From Chloroflexota bacterium (lineage in GTDB: Bacteria; Chloroflexota; Anaerolineae; B4-G1), in NCBI GenBank assembly GCA_024232355.1, contig JAAEPW010000191.1:1-64000 (forward strand): a stretch of DNA of 64,000 bases. The letters are read 5' to 3'. The notes beneath the pieces were generated by a model. It was not told where the DNA came from. It made no database searches and saw only the letters and a program-made list of their open reading frames with translations. The translations under genes were made by a program, and so were the position numbers. Positions within the stretch are counted from its first letter, which is position 1. The number at the start of each line of letters is the position of its first letter. Of the stretch, positions 51,095 through 61,028 are shown one piece after another.

Positions 51095-53911
51095 ATGAAA
51101 ACATCACAAACACAGACTGACCTGGCAGCGCGCTTGGGGCGCGTGATTATATTCTTTGTGTTGGCAATCGCAGTGCTTGCTTTTTTGGTTGCCCACGTTT
51201 CGGCCTGGCGGTGGGCGACTGAGCCATTTTTGGGAATGCTCCTAGACCCCACACTGGTGCTCAGCACGCTACAGGGCCAGGATTGGGCCCGCTTGCAGTT
51301 TGATCCTCCCTTGGAGCAGCCCGACCGACTGATCGCCATTGCCGAGCAACCGGTGGAGCGGTATGCCGACGTGGTGTCTGTCCTGAATGAGCACCGGGTG
51401 GGTGATACCGTATGGGTTTCGGTCACTCGCCCCAACGGCGACCTGCGCGAGGAGCAGATCAGGCTCACTCCATTTCTGTTAAAAGATTTGTTCCTGATTT
51501 TCATTATTCCCTACCTGGTCGGGATGGTTTACCTGGGCATCGGCATTTGGGTGTACTGGGTACAAGGTTGGGGGCGTGCCGGGCAAGCTTTTACCGGTCT
51601 GTGCGTGGCCCTAGCTTTGGTGTTGTGCGGCATATTTGACATCAGTTCCACGCACCGCTTGCCCATTCTGTGGGGTGCAGCCGTGCCCTTTGCGGCCGCC
51701 GCCATAATGCATCTGGCGATGGTCTTTCCGCAAGAGCCTCGCTTTGTGCAGCGTACCCCCGTTTTGCGATTGTTCCCTTATCTACCCGCCACGTATCTGG
51801 CGCTGCGCTCCGCTTTGAGTGTTTACGATGTTGTTCATCCCTGGGCGTACATTCCTCACTGGCGAAACAGCTATCTTTTTGCCGCTGTAGGTATCTTGTT
51901 CATGATGGCTATGCTCGTCTACCGGTTGGTCAAGCCCCCTTCGGTGCTCGTCCGGCAACAAAGCCGCGTCATTCTCCTGGGGACGACACTGGCCTTTTTG
52001 CCGGTTGTACCTTGGCTGCTGATCAATGTGATGGGACGGCCAGCGCCATTTGTCGCGCCCCTTTACGCGCCCCTGTTTGCCATCTTTCCCCTCTCCATCG
52101 CCTATGCCATCTTGCGCTACCGGTTGATGGATATGGACCGACTTCTCAGCCGGGGCCTGGCCTATGGCGGCCTGACCCTTCTCATCGTCACGGCTTATTT
52201 TGCCTTGATCAATGGACTGAGTCACTTTTTCGCAGTCCAGGCTAACGATCCGATATTGCTCTCTCTTTTTGTCCTGGCATTGGTCTTGCTTTTTAACCCA
52301 TTGCGGAATTGGTTTCAACAAGTGGTAGATCGCATCTTTTTCCGGGAAATGGCCGATCACTCGGCGACGCTGGATGATCTCAGCCAAGAGTTGACGCAGA
52401 CGCTGGACCTGGACGCTATTCTGGCCGAGATTGGCAGGCGAGTCGAGGATCTTTTGCAACCTATTCGCCAGTGGATGTGGCTTTACGACGAGGAACGAGC
52501 TGGCTACGTTGGGCAGCCCATCGGGGATAGCAAACAATCGGTGTCTCCAGTGATCATGGTTCACGAAGGTGCCCTGACGCGCTGGCTGCGCGAACGTCCG
52601 CAACCCCTATATTTGCCCGTTGAGCAAGAACTGCCGGCCGAGCTATCCGATGAGGCAGTACAGATACGCACGCTCGGCGCTGTGGTGTACGTTCCCCTGC
52701 ACGCTCGTGAACGGCTGAATGGATGGTTGGCATTAGGTCCAAAATGCTCCGGTCAACCCTACCACCACAACGATCTGATCTTTCTCAGCATGCTGATCGA
52801 CCAGTCGGCGTTGTCGGTGGAAAATGCCCGGCTTTTTGCCGGCGTGCGCCGCAATCTGGGTGATCTCACCGAGACCAAGCAACAGTTGGACAATGTGTTC
52901 AGCAGCATTGCCAGCGGCGTCATTACGACCGACGTTCAAGACAGGGTGACTGCCTGCAATCGTGCTGCCGAGTCTATCCTGGGAATTCAAGCGGAGAATG
53001 TAATTGGCCATTTCGGCCACCATGTGCTGCGTTTTTTGGGGAACGACATACAGCATCTGATGCGGCTGGTTCGGCGGGGTGAGACGCCCATGATGGCCTA
53101 TGAAATACAACCAGAAATTGCGAATCGGGGACCTGTTTGGCTGCGCGTGAGCATCTCTCCACTCAAGAATAGCCACGACGCGACAAGCGGCGTTGCAATC
53201 ATGGTGGACGATCTGACAGAACTGCGGCAGTTGGAGACCCGGGCGCGCCGCATCCGGGGCACATTTGAGCGTTTTGTATCCCCGGCTGTCGTCGAGCGGC
53301 TGCTCTCTGATCCTGGAAGCGTCCGTCTGGGAGGGGGGCGGCGGGAAGTCACCAGCTTTTATTGCGACATACGGGGCTTTACGGCTTTTAGCGAGAACAC
53401 CTCACCCGAGTTTCAAATCGAGGTATTGAACAAGCACCTGACGTTGGCTTCGGGCGCAATCCTGGCCCACGAGGGCACGCTGGACAAGTTCGTGGGTGAC
53501 GGTGCGATGGCAATCTTTAACGCGCCCGTTGAGCGAGAGGATCACACGATGCTGGCCGTGCGCGCGGCTCTGGCAACACAGCAGGCTGTGAGAGAGCACC
53601 ACACCCGCGTGGACGAAGAGGAGCGGCTCTTTTTTGGCATTGGGGTTGCCGTGGGTGAGGCAGTGGTAGGGAACATTGGATCGGCCATTTTACACAACTT
53701 TACGGCCATCGGTGATTGCGTCAACTTTTCCGCCCGACTCTCCGGCATAGCGGAACCGGGCCAGATCTTTATCAGTGCCGAGGCTTATGAATGTGTCCAG
53801 GATCAGATCGAAATCAATTTCATCGGTCACGTACAGGTCAAGGGGCACAGCAAACCTGACCCGGTTTACGAAGTGTTGGGGCTCAAGTCAGACGAGCCAG
53901 AAGATGTCTAA
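51095..53911 (+). CDS. Membrane-bound class III adenylate/guanylate cyclase with PDZ-like, GAF and PAS domains
   Basis: 938 aa. First TM helix at about 15-37, a PDZ-like outer segment (DRLIAIAEQPVERYADVVSVL, VWVSVTRPNG), then a block of about seven TM helices (130-420), a GAF domain (440-590), a PAS domain (595-710) and a C-terminal cyclase domain with metal Asp in FYCDIRGFTAFSE and VGDGAMAIF and transition-state residues in NFTAIGDCVNFSARL. Makes a cyclic nucleotide in response to membrane or small-molecule signals. No cyclic-nucleotide-binding protein is adjacent. ATG 51095 has a weak RBS. Confidence 0.93.
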   Translation: MKTSQTQTDLAARLGRVIIFFVLAIAVLAFLVAHVSAWRWATEPFLGMLLDPTLVLSTLQGQDWARLQFDPPLEQPDRLIAIAEQPVERYADVVSVLNEHRVGDTVWVSVTRPNGDLREEQIRLTPFLLKDLFLIFIIPYLVGMVYLGIGIWVYWVQGWGRAGQAFTGLCVALALVLCGIFDISSTHRLPILWGAAVPFAAAAIMHLAMVFPQEPRFVQRTPVLRLFPYLPATYLALRSALSVYDVVHPWAYIPHWRNSYLFAAVGILFMMAMLVYRLVKPPSVLVRQQSRVILLGTTLAFLPVVPWLLINVMGRPAPFVAPLYAPLFAIFPLSIAYAILRYRLMDMDRLLSRGLAYGGLTLLIVTAYFALINGLSHFFAVQANDPILLSLFVLALVLLFNPLRNWFQQVVDRIFFREMADHSATLDDLSQELTQTLDLDAILAEIGRRVEDLLQPIRQWMWLYDEERAGYVGQPIGDSKQSVSPVIMVHEGALTRWLRERPQPLYLPVEQELPAELSDEAVQIRTLGAVVYVPLHARERLNGWLALGPKCSGQPYHHNDLIFLSMLIDQSALSVENARLFAGVRRNLGDLTETKQQLDNVFSSIASGVITTDVQDRVTACNRAAESILGIQAENVIGHFGHHVLRFLGNDIQHLMRLVRRGETPMMAYEIQPEIANRGPVWLRVSISPLKNSHDATSGVAIMVDDLTELRQLETRARRIRGTFERFVSPAVVERLLSDPGSVRLGGGRREVTSFYCDIRGFTAFSENTSPEFQIEVLNKHLTLASGAILAHEGTLDKFVGDGAMAIFNAPVEREDHTMLAVRAALATQQAVREHHTRVDEEERLFFGIGVAVGEAVVGNIGSAILHNFTAIGDCVNFSARLSGIAEPGQIFISAEAYECVQDQIEINFIGHVQVKGHSKPDPVYEVLGLKSDEPEDV

Positions 53912-53966
53912 CTTGGACGTTTCCTCATAGTATGACTGATCCGTCCGGTGTGTGAATTGTGTGTCA

Positions 53967-56273
53967 TTATCCAGTCAAAAAGACCACCCGATCCCCCACT
54001 TTTGACGATCGCGGTGGCTGCACGGGCAGCACGATGTGAAACTCGCCGCCAGGGCAGGTTTCCTCGTTGTAGCCTGGGCTCTCGGCCCAGATGCGGCCGC
54101 CGTGCGCCTCCACGATGCCCCGCGCAATCGTCAATCCCAGCCCGGGTCCTGCGCCTTTGAATTTGGTCTTTCCCGTACTATGCAATAATACGTCGCCGAC
54201 GCGGTAGAATTTCTCGAATATGCGCTCCAGTTCTTCGGGGGCGATTCCGATACCGGTGTCGGCTACGACGATCTCGATGGACTGATCTTGGGGCAGTGTC
54301 CACTCGAGCATGCTGGCCGTGACACGAATTTGGCCGCCATCTGGCGTATATTTTATAGCGTTCTGGATGATGTGTGAAAATGCCTGTTGCAATCGCTTGC
54401 CGTCGGCAGAAATACTTGGCAAGCTGTCCAATCCCTCTGCCGCAAACGTCAACTTGCGCTTTTCCAGTGCCTCGGTCCAGGGTTTCACCGCGGCTTTTAC
54501 AATCGAGTCCAATGAGTCTGGGAACAAACTCAACTCTAGCGTCTGGGTGTCTATCTGCGCGACGTCGAACATGGTGTTGATGATCTCTTCCAGCCTCTCG
54601 GAGGCTTTTTTGAGGCCCTTGGTCAGTTTCATGCCTCCCTTGGCGCTCAGCGAATCGCTCTCGATCATCTCTCTCAGTATATCAGTATAGCCGCGCACTT
54701 GGGTGAGCGGCGTTCGCAGTTCGTGGGAGGCAATGTCGATAAAATCAGACTTGGCCTGTCCCATCTGTATCAATTCTCGGTTGGCTACGGCCAGATCCTC
54801 GTTGAGGCGCTCGACTTCGGCGCTGCGAGCCTTGAGGTCGTCAAAGAGCCGGGCATTTTCCAGGGCCACCGCTGTCTGGTCGGCCAAGGTGCTGAGCAGG
54901 ACTAACTCGTCATCAAAGTAACGGTCGCCCGAACGTTTGGGCCCCAGCGCCAAGAGACCGATCCATTCTCCCTTGGCATAGATGGGCACGTAAACGTCCA
55001 TCTCCAAGTCGGAGAACCAATCACGGGCGGATGATGTGATGCTTTGAAAGCGGGGATGCAGGTCGATGTCGTACTGAGTTAATGGGGAATGTTCCTGGCG
55101 CAAATAGTCGGCCAGGGGACTATCGGTTGGCAGGGCCGATGGGATCGGGTCGTCTCCTTCTCCCATCCCTCTCACGCCTCGCAGGTGAAAATAGCTCTCT
55201 TTTTCTTCGCCCTCGCCCTCGCCGTCTTCACGATGCACGACAAACAGTGCGCCGTGCCGGATCTCCATCGCCTCACTGATGAGGCCTGTGGACACGGTCG
55301 CCAGTTGTTCCAAGTCTAGAATGTTGCTGATGCTGGCACTGTACTCGCGCAAGGTATGGCTGGGGTCGCGCACGACGCCGGACAGCAAACGAGTTACCAG
55401 TCGCTGGACCAGGTGCAGGAGAGGTTCAAAGAGTAGGGCCAGAATCAGGGCTAGAGCCACTCCGATCATCCACGGGGCGTAACCGGGCACGGTCTGGAAG
55501 AGGTAGTTGGCGATCAGAAAGGCGATCGTGTAGAGGGCGACGGCCAGGAGGGTGCTGATCAGATACTTTATCACCTGGCGCGCTGCCTGGCGCATGTCGA
55601 ACAGGCGGTGGGTTTGCACGGCATAGGTGGCGCTCAGTGCGCCCAGCAGGTAGAGGCCGGTGCTCAACGGTGCGTAGCTGGCGTCGGGCCCCGCAAAGTG
55701 GAGCACGGCCCCGGCGACGGTGAGAATCAGGGATAGGAACCAATACGTAATCCGGTTCCTGTGCAACGGTTGGTGAACGCGCGTATAGGCGATCACGGTT
55801 GAGAACACCGCGCCTCCCATCAAGATCAGCCATCCCAGGAGCAAGACGCTAAAGGCGGGTCCCTGGTCTGCGATGAGCCACCGGTCGTTGGTCAGCAACG
55901 CCTCGGGCAGGGGCAGCCATTCGTTTGCCAAGATGGTCAGCAGAACCAGCCACACCGCGCCCAATCCCCACCACTCCCACCCCGGCCCTTTGAGACGTAG
56001 AAAAGACCGGCTTAGATGGAGGAACAGCAGAGACAGCAAGAGCACGCCGTACAGTGCCATCTGGGAAAAGGCGTCATTGGTGAAAAATGCGAACCACCCC
56101 AATCGCGATATGGCCCGCATCAGTTCCAAGAGACCCAAGACCACGACGTAGACGATCAGCAAACGCACGATCCCTTCCTGAAAGCCACGTCGTCGAAGAA
56201 TGATACTAGTGGTGAGAATGCACAGAATAGATGCAACGATTGAAACAATGACCACTAGGTCCAAGCTGTTCAT
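53967..56273 (-). CDS. Multi-TM sensor histidine kinase with GAF domain
   Basis: 768 aa. N-terminal TM helices (about 1-300) of the kind found in 7TM-type and KinB-like sensors, GAF at about 325-490 with an acidic Glu/Gly insert (EDGEGEGEEKE), HisKA with DIASHELRTPLTQVRGY and HATPase with QNAIKYTPDGG, DTGIGI and GPGLGLTIARG. Its membrane-GAF organisation parallels the convergent cyclase gene (RSLLALGPKRSG vs LALGPKCSG), so the two share a related sensor half. RBS GGGGG before ATG. Confidence 0.93.
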   Translation of the reverse strand: MNSLDLVVIVSIVASILCILTTSIILRRRGFQEGIVRLLIVYVVVLGLLELMRAISRLGWFAFFTNDAFSQMALYGVLLLSLLFLHLSRSFLRLKGPGWEWWGLGAVWLVLLTILANEWLPLPEALLTNDRWLIADQGPAFSVLLLGWLILMGGAVFSTVIAYTRVHQPLHRNRITYWFLSLILTVAGAVLHFAGPDASYAPLSTGLYLLGALSATYAVQTHRLFDMRQAARQVIKYLISTLLAVALYTIAFLIANYLFQTVPGYAPWMIGVALALILALLFEPLLHLVQRLVTRLLSGVVRDPSHTLREYSASISNILDLEQLATVSTGLISEAMEIRHGALFVVHREDGEGEGEEKESYFHLRGVRGMGEGDDPIPSALPTDSPLADYLRQEHSPLTQYDIDLHPRFQSITSSARDWFSDLEMDVYVPIYAKGEWIGLLALGPKRSGDRYFDDELVLLSTLADQTAVALENARLFDDLKARSAEVERLNEDLAVANRELIQMGQAKSDFIDIASHELRTPLTQVRGYTDILREMIESDSLSAKGGMKLTKGLKKASERLEEIINTMFDVAQIDTQTLELSLFPDSLDSIVKAAVKPWTEALEKRKLTFAAEGLDSLPSISADGKRLQQAFSHIIQNAIKYTPDGGQIRVTASMLEWTLPQDQSIEIVVADTGIGIAPEELERIFEKFYRVGDVLLHSTGKTKFKGAGPGLGLTIARGIVEAHGGRIWAESPGYNEETCPGGEFHIVLPVQPPRSSKVGDRVVFLTG

Positions 56274-56357
56274 TATCCCGCCCCCTTGTTATGAACTTCA
56301 AGTGTCAGTGAAGCAATGCTTTCGTTTGCGTGCAACGTGACACGCGGCAATCATGTT

Positions 56358-57884
56358 TCACACCCCATTATACTCGCGGTTACTAAAAAGTTCCAATTCT
56401 TGTTCTCGTTCATTCCACTGCCGGATGCCTTCCGTTGTTGCCGTCGCCAAGCCGACCACCAACCAAAAGAGGGTGACCGAGTGATGAAAGTCCAGGTTAA
56501 AGAAATAGTGGTCCACGATGCCGCCAGCCAGCGCGCCGATTAATCCGGCGTGCAGCCCCCACCACAGCGGCTCCAACTCTGGGACCGACACGGCCAATTC
56601 GCGGGTGCGCCAAAAGCGCGCAAAGAGGACGACCATTACGATGAGGAAACTAGCCAGGCCTATCAGCCCCATGTGTTCAGCGATCAGGAGATAGACCATC
56701 GAGACGCCGATGTAGGTGTCAATGTCGGGCGATCCGGAAAAGCCGACGCCCAGCCATGGGTAGCGCCCGATCAGGATGAATGCGTCTTTATACTCGCCCA
56801 GGCGCATTTGGGTCGCCAGATCCTCAAAGCGCAGCCCTTCGATAAAGTGAGCGACGTAATCCTGAGTCTGAGGCAGGATGAGCAACAGTATCAAGGCCAA
56901 CAGCAGGAGCGGCCACAGCTTGCGGTAGCGCAGGGTGGCGATGACGGCCAGCGCGATCCCCACACCTCCCAGCGCGCCCCGGCTGATGGTCAAGCCCAGG
57001 CAGAGCGCTATCGTGCCCAGCATTGGCACCAGGTAACGGCGGCGGATGAGGGGGCGTTGGGCAAAGAGTTGGGGCACGCCAATGCACAGCATCATGTTGA
57101 GCAGGCTGCCCAACACATTGGGATCCACCGAGGTGGACGTCGCCCGCATAGGGAGTCCAGGATCGTCGCGGATGTAGCGCAGGACGCCCGGCCCGGCAGG
57201 ATAGCCCAGTCGAGCCAGTGCAGAGAGGATCTGGACGGCTAGATCATCCGAGATGTAGGCGATGGCGTAGAGAACGATGCCCAGAGCCGCCGCCCCGAAT
57301 GCGCACAAGAGCAGCACGCGCCCGACACGTCGCAATCGTTCCGCGTCGCGCACGGTGTTGACGACTAGGAAGAACAACGCCACGCTGAGCAGGATCTCGC
57401 CAAAGTGTCGGATGATGTAGGCCGTCATCGGGGCGTGGGACAGTCCGAAAACAAAAGATCCCACGGCCAGCAGCATGAACACCGCGACGGGTAGCCCCAG
57501 GGATGTGCCGACAAATTCTCGTTGCAGGCCGGTGGCGATCTGGAGCACCCAAATCAGGAACACGGCGCCCAGCGCGGCGTCGAGAAAGGTGGGCGTAAAG
57601 CCAATGCTGAAAGGGAACGAGGCGAACGGAAGCAAGCAGACCACGCCGATGACGGCCCAGTAAGAAACCTCAATGTCGCGCAGCATCCACAGGCCCAGAA
57701 ACAGGCCGATCAGTCCGGCTCCGGCGACGAGTACCCCAAACTCGGCCAACAAGTAGCCCATGCCCATAGCCAGTGCCGCGCACAACACCAACGTCGCCAG
57801 CACCGAGATCCAACGGTAACGAGAGGTAAAAAGTCGATAGAGCAAATCTTGAGAGTTCATAGGAATGTACGAATTATGCTTCAC
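56358..57884 (-). CDS. O-antigen ligase (WaaL)-like membrane protein
   Basis: 508 aa with about 12 TM helices and the Wzy_C/O-antigen-ligase core (LGLTISRGALGGVGIALAVI, then GRYPWLGVGFSGSPD). Such proteins polymerise or ligate surface polysaccharide. The GTG start overlaps the stop of the upstream DUF2723 gene as GTGA, so coupled translation favours it over an ATG eight codons further. The partner gene is also a glycan-type membrane enzyme. Confidence 0.88.
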   Translation of the reverse strand: MKHNSYIPMNSQDLLYRLFTSRYRWISVLATLVLCAALAMGMGYLLAEFGVLVAGAGLIGLFLGLWMLRDIEVSYWAVIGVVCLLPFASFPFSIGFTPTFLDAALGAVFLIWVLQIATGLQREFVGTSLGLPVAVFMLLAVGSFVFGLSHAPMTAYIIRHFGEILLSVALFFLVVNTVRDAERLRRVGRVLLLCAFGAAALGIVLYAIAYISDDLAVQILSALARLGYPAGPGVLRYIRDDPGLPMRATSTSVDPNVLGSLLNMMLCIGVPQLFAQRPLIRRRYLVPMLGTIALCLGLTISRGALGGVGIALAVIATLRYRKLWPLLLLALILLLILPQTQDYVAHFIEGLRFEDLATQMRLGEYKDAFILIGRYPWLGVGFSGSPDIDTYIGVSMVYLLIAEHMGLIGLASFLIVMVVLFARFWRTRELAVSVPELEPLWWGLHAGLIGALAGGIVDHYFFNLDFHHSVTLFWLVVGLATATTEGIRQWNEREQELELFSNREYNGV

Positions 57885-60832
57885 GGTAGTGTTATTTGGC
57901 CCAACGGGATTTCTCCGAATCGGGTGTCCATTGAAGGGAGCGGGGTCATTCGGAAGCGCTCATAGGCTACGAATGTGGCCCACACCTCCCCGACGGCAGA
58001 GTCTTGCGGAATTTGTAATAGGTGCCGGTCCACCACGCGGCTGCCCCGAATCCATTTGAGGGTGGGGATCGCTCCCAAGGCGGGTTGGCTGTCGTGGGTG
58101 CCGAGCCAGCGACCATCAGCGGCTTTTAGGCGCACGCTGGTTCCGTCGTCGCTGGTCAATGGGCGCAGGGCTACCAGGGTCACGTCCACCGCCATCGTCT
58201 CCCCTGACCCGACGGAATGGGCCTTGACGCCGATCACGGCCATCTCGTCGCCCAGGGGCACAAATCGGGTGTCTTGTGCCGGGGTGGGCAACCGGACTTG
58301 CTGCATAGGCCAGCTCCACAAGCCCAAAGCCGTTTTCGTCCGCCCCAGCTCGTCGGTTAGAGAGAGCCGCAGGGAGGTGGCAGCGGCGCGGGGAAGCGGC
58401 ATGTCTACAATGATGGTCTGGTACGCGCTCTCTGGGACGAGGGGCAGTGACGCGGCGCCCACTATATTGCCAGCTGCCACTTGCGCGTGCAATGCTTCCC
58501 TGCTTCCTCCCCGCCAGTGCAGGTAGATCCGGAGCACGTCCGGCGCGCTCCAGTCATAGTCCACGCCTACCAACGTTGGGCCGCCGTCAAAAGGAACGGT
58601 TTCCCGGTGGAGGGTGAAGGGGGGGCGGGAATGCGGAGTGATCTCCAGTTCGGTCAGTGTGGTGGCGACCTCACCTTGGGCTGTGAGCAGGTTCTCGAAA
58701 CCGGCGTCGGTCACGGTGTACGCGCCCAGCGTCACCCGGTAGCGGCCCGGTGGCAGGGTGGGGTAGAGTGGTAGGGCCAGCCGCGTAAAGCGCACTTGGC
58801 CGGGCAGCGCGCCGGTGGGCAGCGACCGGTCCACTTGCGCCTGCTGGTTTCCTTCCGCGTCTACCAGTCGCAGGGTGAAAGATGTCTGGCCCAAAGACTC
58901 GGTCGGCTGCCAGGCCAGGACGAACTCGGCCAACTGTCCTGGATGAAATTGTTGCTGCCGCAAGTTGTATCCCAAAAGCTGCACGCGCTCACCAAAGGTC
59001 GCGGCGGTTGATATTAGGGATGCCGCTGGTTCTGTCACCGGGTGGGGGCGGATCATAAAGCCTGCCGCCCACGGTTCGGTGGTGTAGCCGTCAAAGGTAT
59101 ACGAGTGCGTGAGGAGCACCGGTCTTTCGGCGTCAGCACCCTGCACCCAATCCAGCCAGACGTCTGGATACTCTTTTCCGGCGATGGGATAGACGTACTG
59201 CACCTGAACGTCGGGCCGAATCCCCTCGACCTCTCGCAGGTAGCGAAGCGGCATCGCCCAGCGCCAATCGGCCAGAATGAGGGCATTGGCGGGCGCGGTC
59301 TTTAGGAGCGGTTCGACGGCTTGCCGCGCCGTGTGATCGCTTGCCAGTTCAACAAAGCTGGAAGCGTGCGCCCATCCATTGAACAACCCGGCGCAGAGTA
59401 CGACGGCAGCCAAGCCAGGACGAACGAACGCGAACTTTTGGCGCAAGCCACCGACCAGCGCAGGAAGCAGACCAACAGCGATGGCGATGGGTAGGTAAGC
59501 GGGCATTAGGTACTCGACGGTCTGGGGCGCACGGTAGGTGATCGAGACAAAGGTGTGCAGTACCAGGCTGCCTGCCATCAAGACGAAAAGCTGCCAGTCG
59601 CGCCACACGAGTCCAATGAAAGCGAACAAGGCCGCCGCCAGGAGAACGAGGTTGAACTGGAAAGGGAACAGCGTCGGCAGGAGCGCCAGGCGGTTGGGCA
59701 GGTCGGCGGCGGTGGCAAAGGCGAACATGTCGCCGCCGAATCCCAGCGCCAGAAAGTGGTGGAGGAATCCCGACCAGGTGTTTAGACCGTCTGGAGCCAG
59801 GGGCGCATCCATCGCCCCACGGATGGGCAGGTAGGCCAACGGCAGGATGAGACCTGCCAGACCCACCAGCAAGGGCCGCCACCAGCGGCGGGGCTGCTTG
59901 AGCAAGGGTGGGTCGGTCAACAGAACATAGATGACGAAAAAGATGCTGACAAAGGCCAGCGGTGGGTAGTGACCGCCTCCCAGGCCGAGACTCGATGCCA
60001 GGAACACGAGAGCACGGTCGGATTCACCAGAATCAGTTGCGGTGGCAAAGCGGGAGAGAAAGTAGAGGGCCAAGGCGGCGAAAAAGACAGCCAGTGTGCG
60101 GACGTTGGCGATGGTCGATTGGGCCCAAAATGTGGTGGCGGTGCCCAGCGTCAGGGAGGCTGCCAATCCCTCGGCTATCACCATCAGTGGGGAAGCACCC
60201 AGCCGCTGTGCCCACAGGCGGGTCGCTCGCGCCACCAACACCAGCGTGCCCGCCGCCAGCAGCCCGCTCATCAGGTTCAGCCGGTAAGCGGGTGTGCCCC
60301 ACGGAACCAAACGGATGAACAGGTGCCCCATCATCGTGTAGAGTGGATATCCGGGCGGGTGCGCCACGCCCAACAGCGCGGCGGCCAATTGGAACTCGCC
60401 CGCGTCGGCGGGGAGAACGTCGGGGGCAACGGTTGCGGTGTAGGCGATCAGGGCGATGACAAAGGTTGCACCATCTGCCAGTGGCTCGATCCAGTGAGGG
60501 AGAGAAGGTTTCTCATGACTGAATAGCCAGAGCAAAGCGGCCAAAGTAGCCACGCCAGCGGCAATCACAGGATCGCGCCAGGGCCAGAGGACGTAGGCGA
60601 GCAGTAGCGGGGCGGGCCAGAGACGAACGCGGCGTCGTGCCGTCCACCGGCCCAGAGCGAGGCCGCCCAGTGCTGCCAGCAGGCCGACCACCACGACCAA
60701 AAACCATGGCCAAGGTCGGCGGGTAGCCTCCAGCGCGACGCGGGCCAGAAACAGCCCAACGGCACTGCCTGAAACCGTCCATAGCCAGGTTGGTGCAGAT
60801 TGTGGCGCAGATTGCGCAGATTGAAGCTCCAT
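57881..60832 (-). CDS. DUF2723 glycosyltransferase-like membrane protein, probably leaderless
   Basis: 983 aa. The N-terminal half has multiple TM helices with the DUF2723 signature PDVLPADAGEFQLAAALLGVAHPPGYPLY, related to PMT-type lipid-linked-sugar mannosyltransferases. The C-terminal 400 residues are extracytoplasmic beta-domains. A TTGCCT-16-TATAAT promoter ends ten bases before ATG 60832, so the transcript would begin at or next to that ATG. An upstream in-frame ATG (60928) would put the promoter inside the gene. Forms an operon with the O-antigen-ligase-like gene. Confidence 0.85.
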   Translation of the reverse strand: MELQSAQSAPQSAPTWLWTVSGSAVGLFLARVALEATRRPWPWFLVVVVGLLAALGGLALGRWTARRRVRLWPAPLLLAYVLWPWRDPVIAAGVATLAALLWLFSHEKPSLPHWIEPLADGATFVIALIAYTATVAPDVLPADAGEFQLAAALLGVAHPPGYPLYTMMGHLFIRLVPWGTPAYRLNLMSGLLAAGTLVLVARATRLWAQRLGASPLMVIAEGLAASLTLGTATTFWAQSTIANVRTLAVFFAALALYFLSRFATATDSGESDRALVFLASSLGLGGGHYPPLAFVSIFFVIYVLLTDPPLLKQPRRWWRPLLVGLAGLILPLAYLPIRGAMDAPLAPDGLNTWSGFLHHFLALGFGGDMFAFATAADLPNRLALLPTLFPFQFNLVLLAAALFAFIGLVWRDWQLFVLMAGSLVLHTFVSITYRAPQTVEYLMPAYLPIAIAVGLLPALVGGLRQKFAFVRPGLAAVVLCAGLFNGWAHASSFVELASDHTARQAVEPLLKTAPANALILADWRWAMPLRYLREVEGIRPDVQVQYVYPIAGKEYPDVWLDWVQGADAERPVLLTHSYTFDGYTTEPWAAGFMIRPHPVTEPAASLISTAATFGERVQLLGYNLRQQQFHPGQLAEFVLAWQPTESLGQTSFTLRLVDAEGNQQAQVDRSLPTGALPGQVRFTRLALPLYPTLPPGRYRVTLGAYTVTDAGFENLLTAQGEVATTLTELEITPHSRPPFTLHRETVPFDGGPTLVGVDYDWSAPDVLRIYLHWRGGSREALHAQVAAGNIVGAASLPLVPESAYQTIIVDMPLPRAAATSLRLSLTDELGRTKTALGLWSWPMQQVRLPTPAQDTRFVPLGDEMAVIGVKAHSVGSGETMAVDVTLVALRPLTSDDGTSVRLKAADGRWLGTHDSQPALGAIPTLKWIRGSRVVDRHLLQIPQDSAVGEVWATFVAYERFRMTPLPSMDTRFGEIPLGQITLP

Positions 60833-60842
60833 CACCGGACGG

Positions 60843-60870
60843 ATTATACCACCGCGGGGAGCGAAGGCAA
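60843..60870 (-). promoter_or_regulatory. Promoter TTGCCT-16-TATAAT for a leaderless DUF2723 mRNA
   Basis: Minus strand -35 at 60865-60870, -10 at 60843-60848. The chosen ATG lies ten bases after the -10, which leaves no room for an RBS. Confidence 0.55.
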
Positions 60871-60907
60871 GAACGCTGGCAGGTTTGATAATTGGCTCTT
60901 TTTGTTT

Positions 60908-60936
60908 TTGTCCCCTGCGTGCGCTCATGTTATAAT
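60908..60936 (+). promoter_or_regulatory. Promoter TTGTCC-17-TATAAT of the effector-associated gene pair
   Basis: -35 at 60908-60913, -10 at 60931-60936, about 90 bases before the start of the EAD gene. Confidence 0.7.
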
Positions 60937-61028
60937 CGGGTAGTAACTGCGTCGGGCTTGAGGTGTTTGTTTAATAACAACGTCGAGATACAGCCCTCAC
61001 ATAGATGGATAATTGGAGAGCCAAGCTT

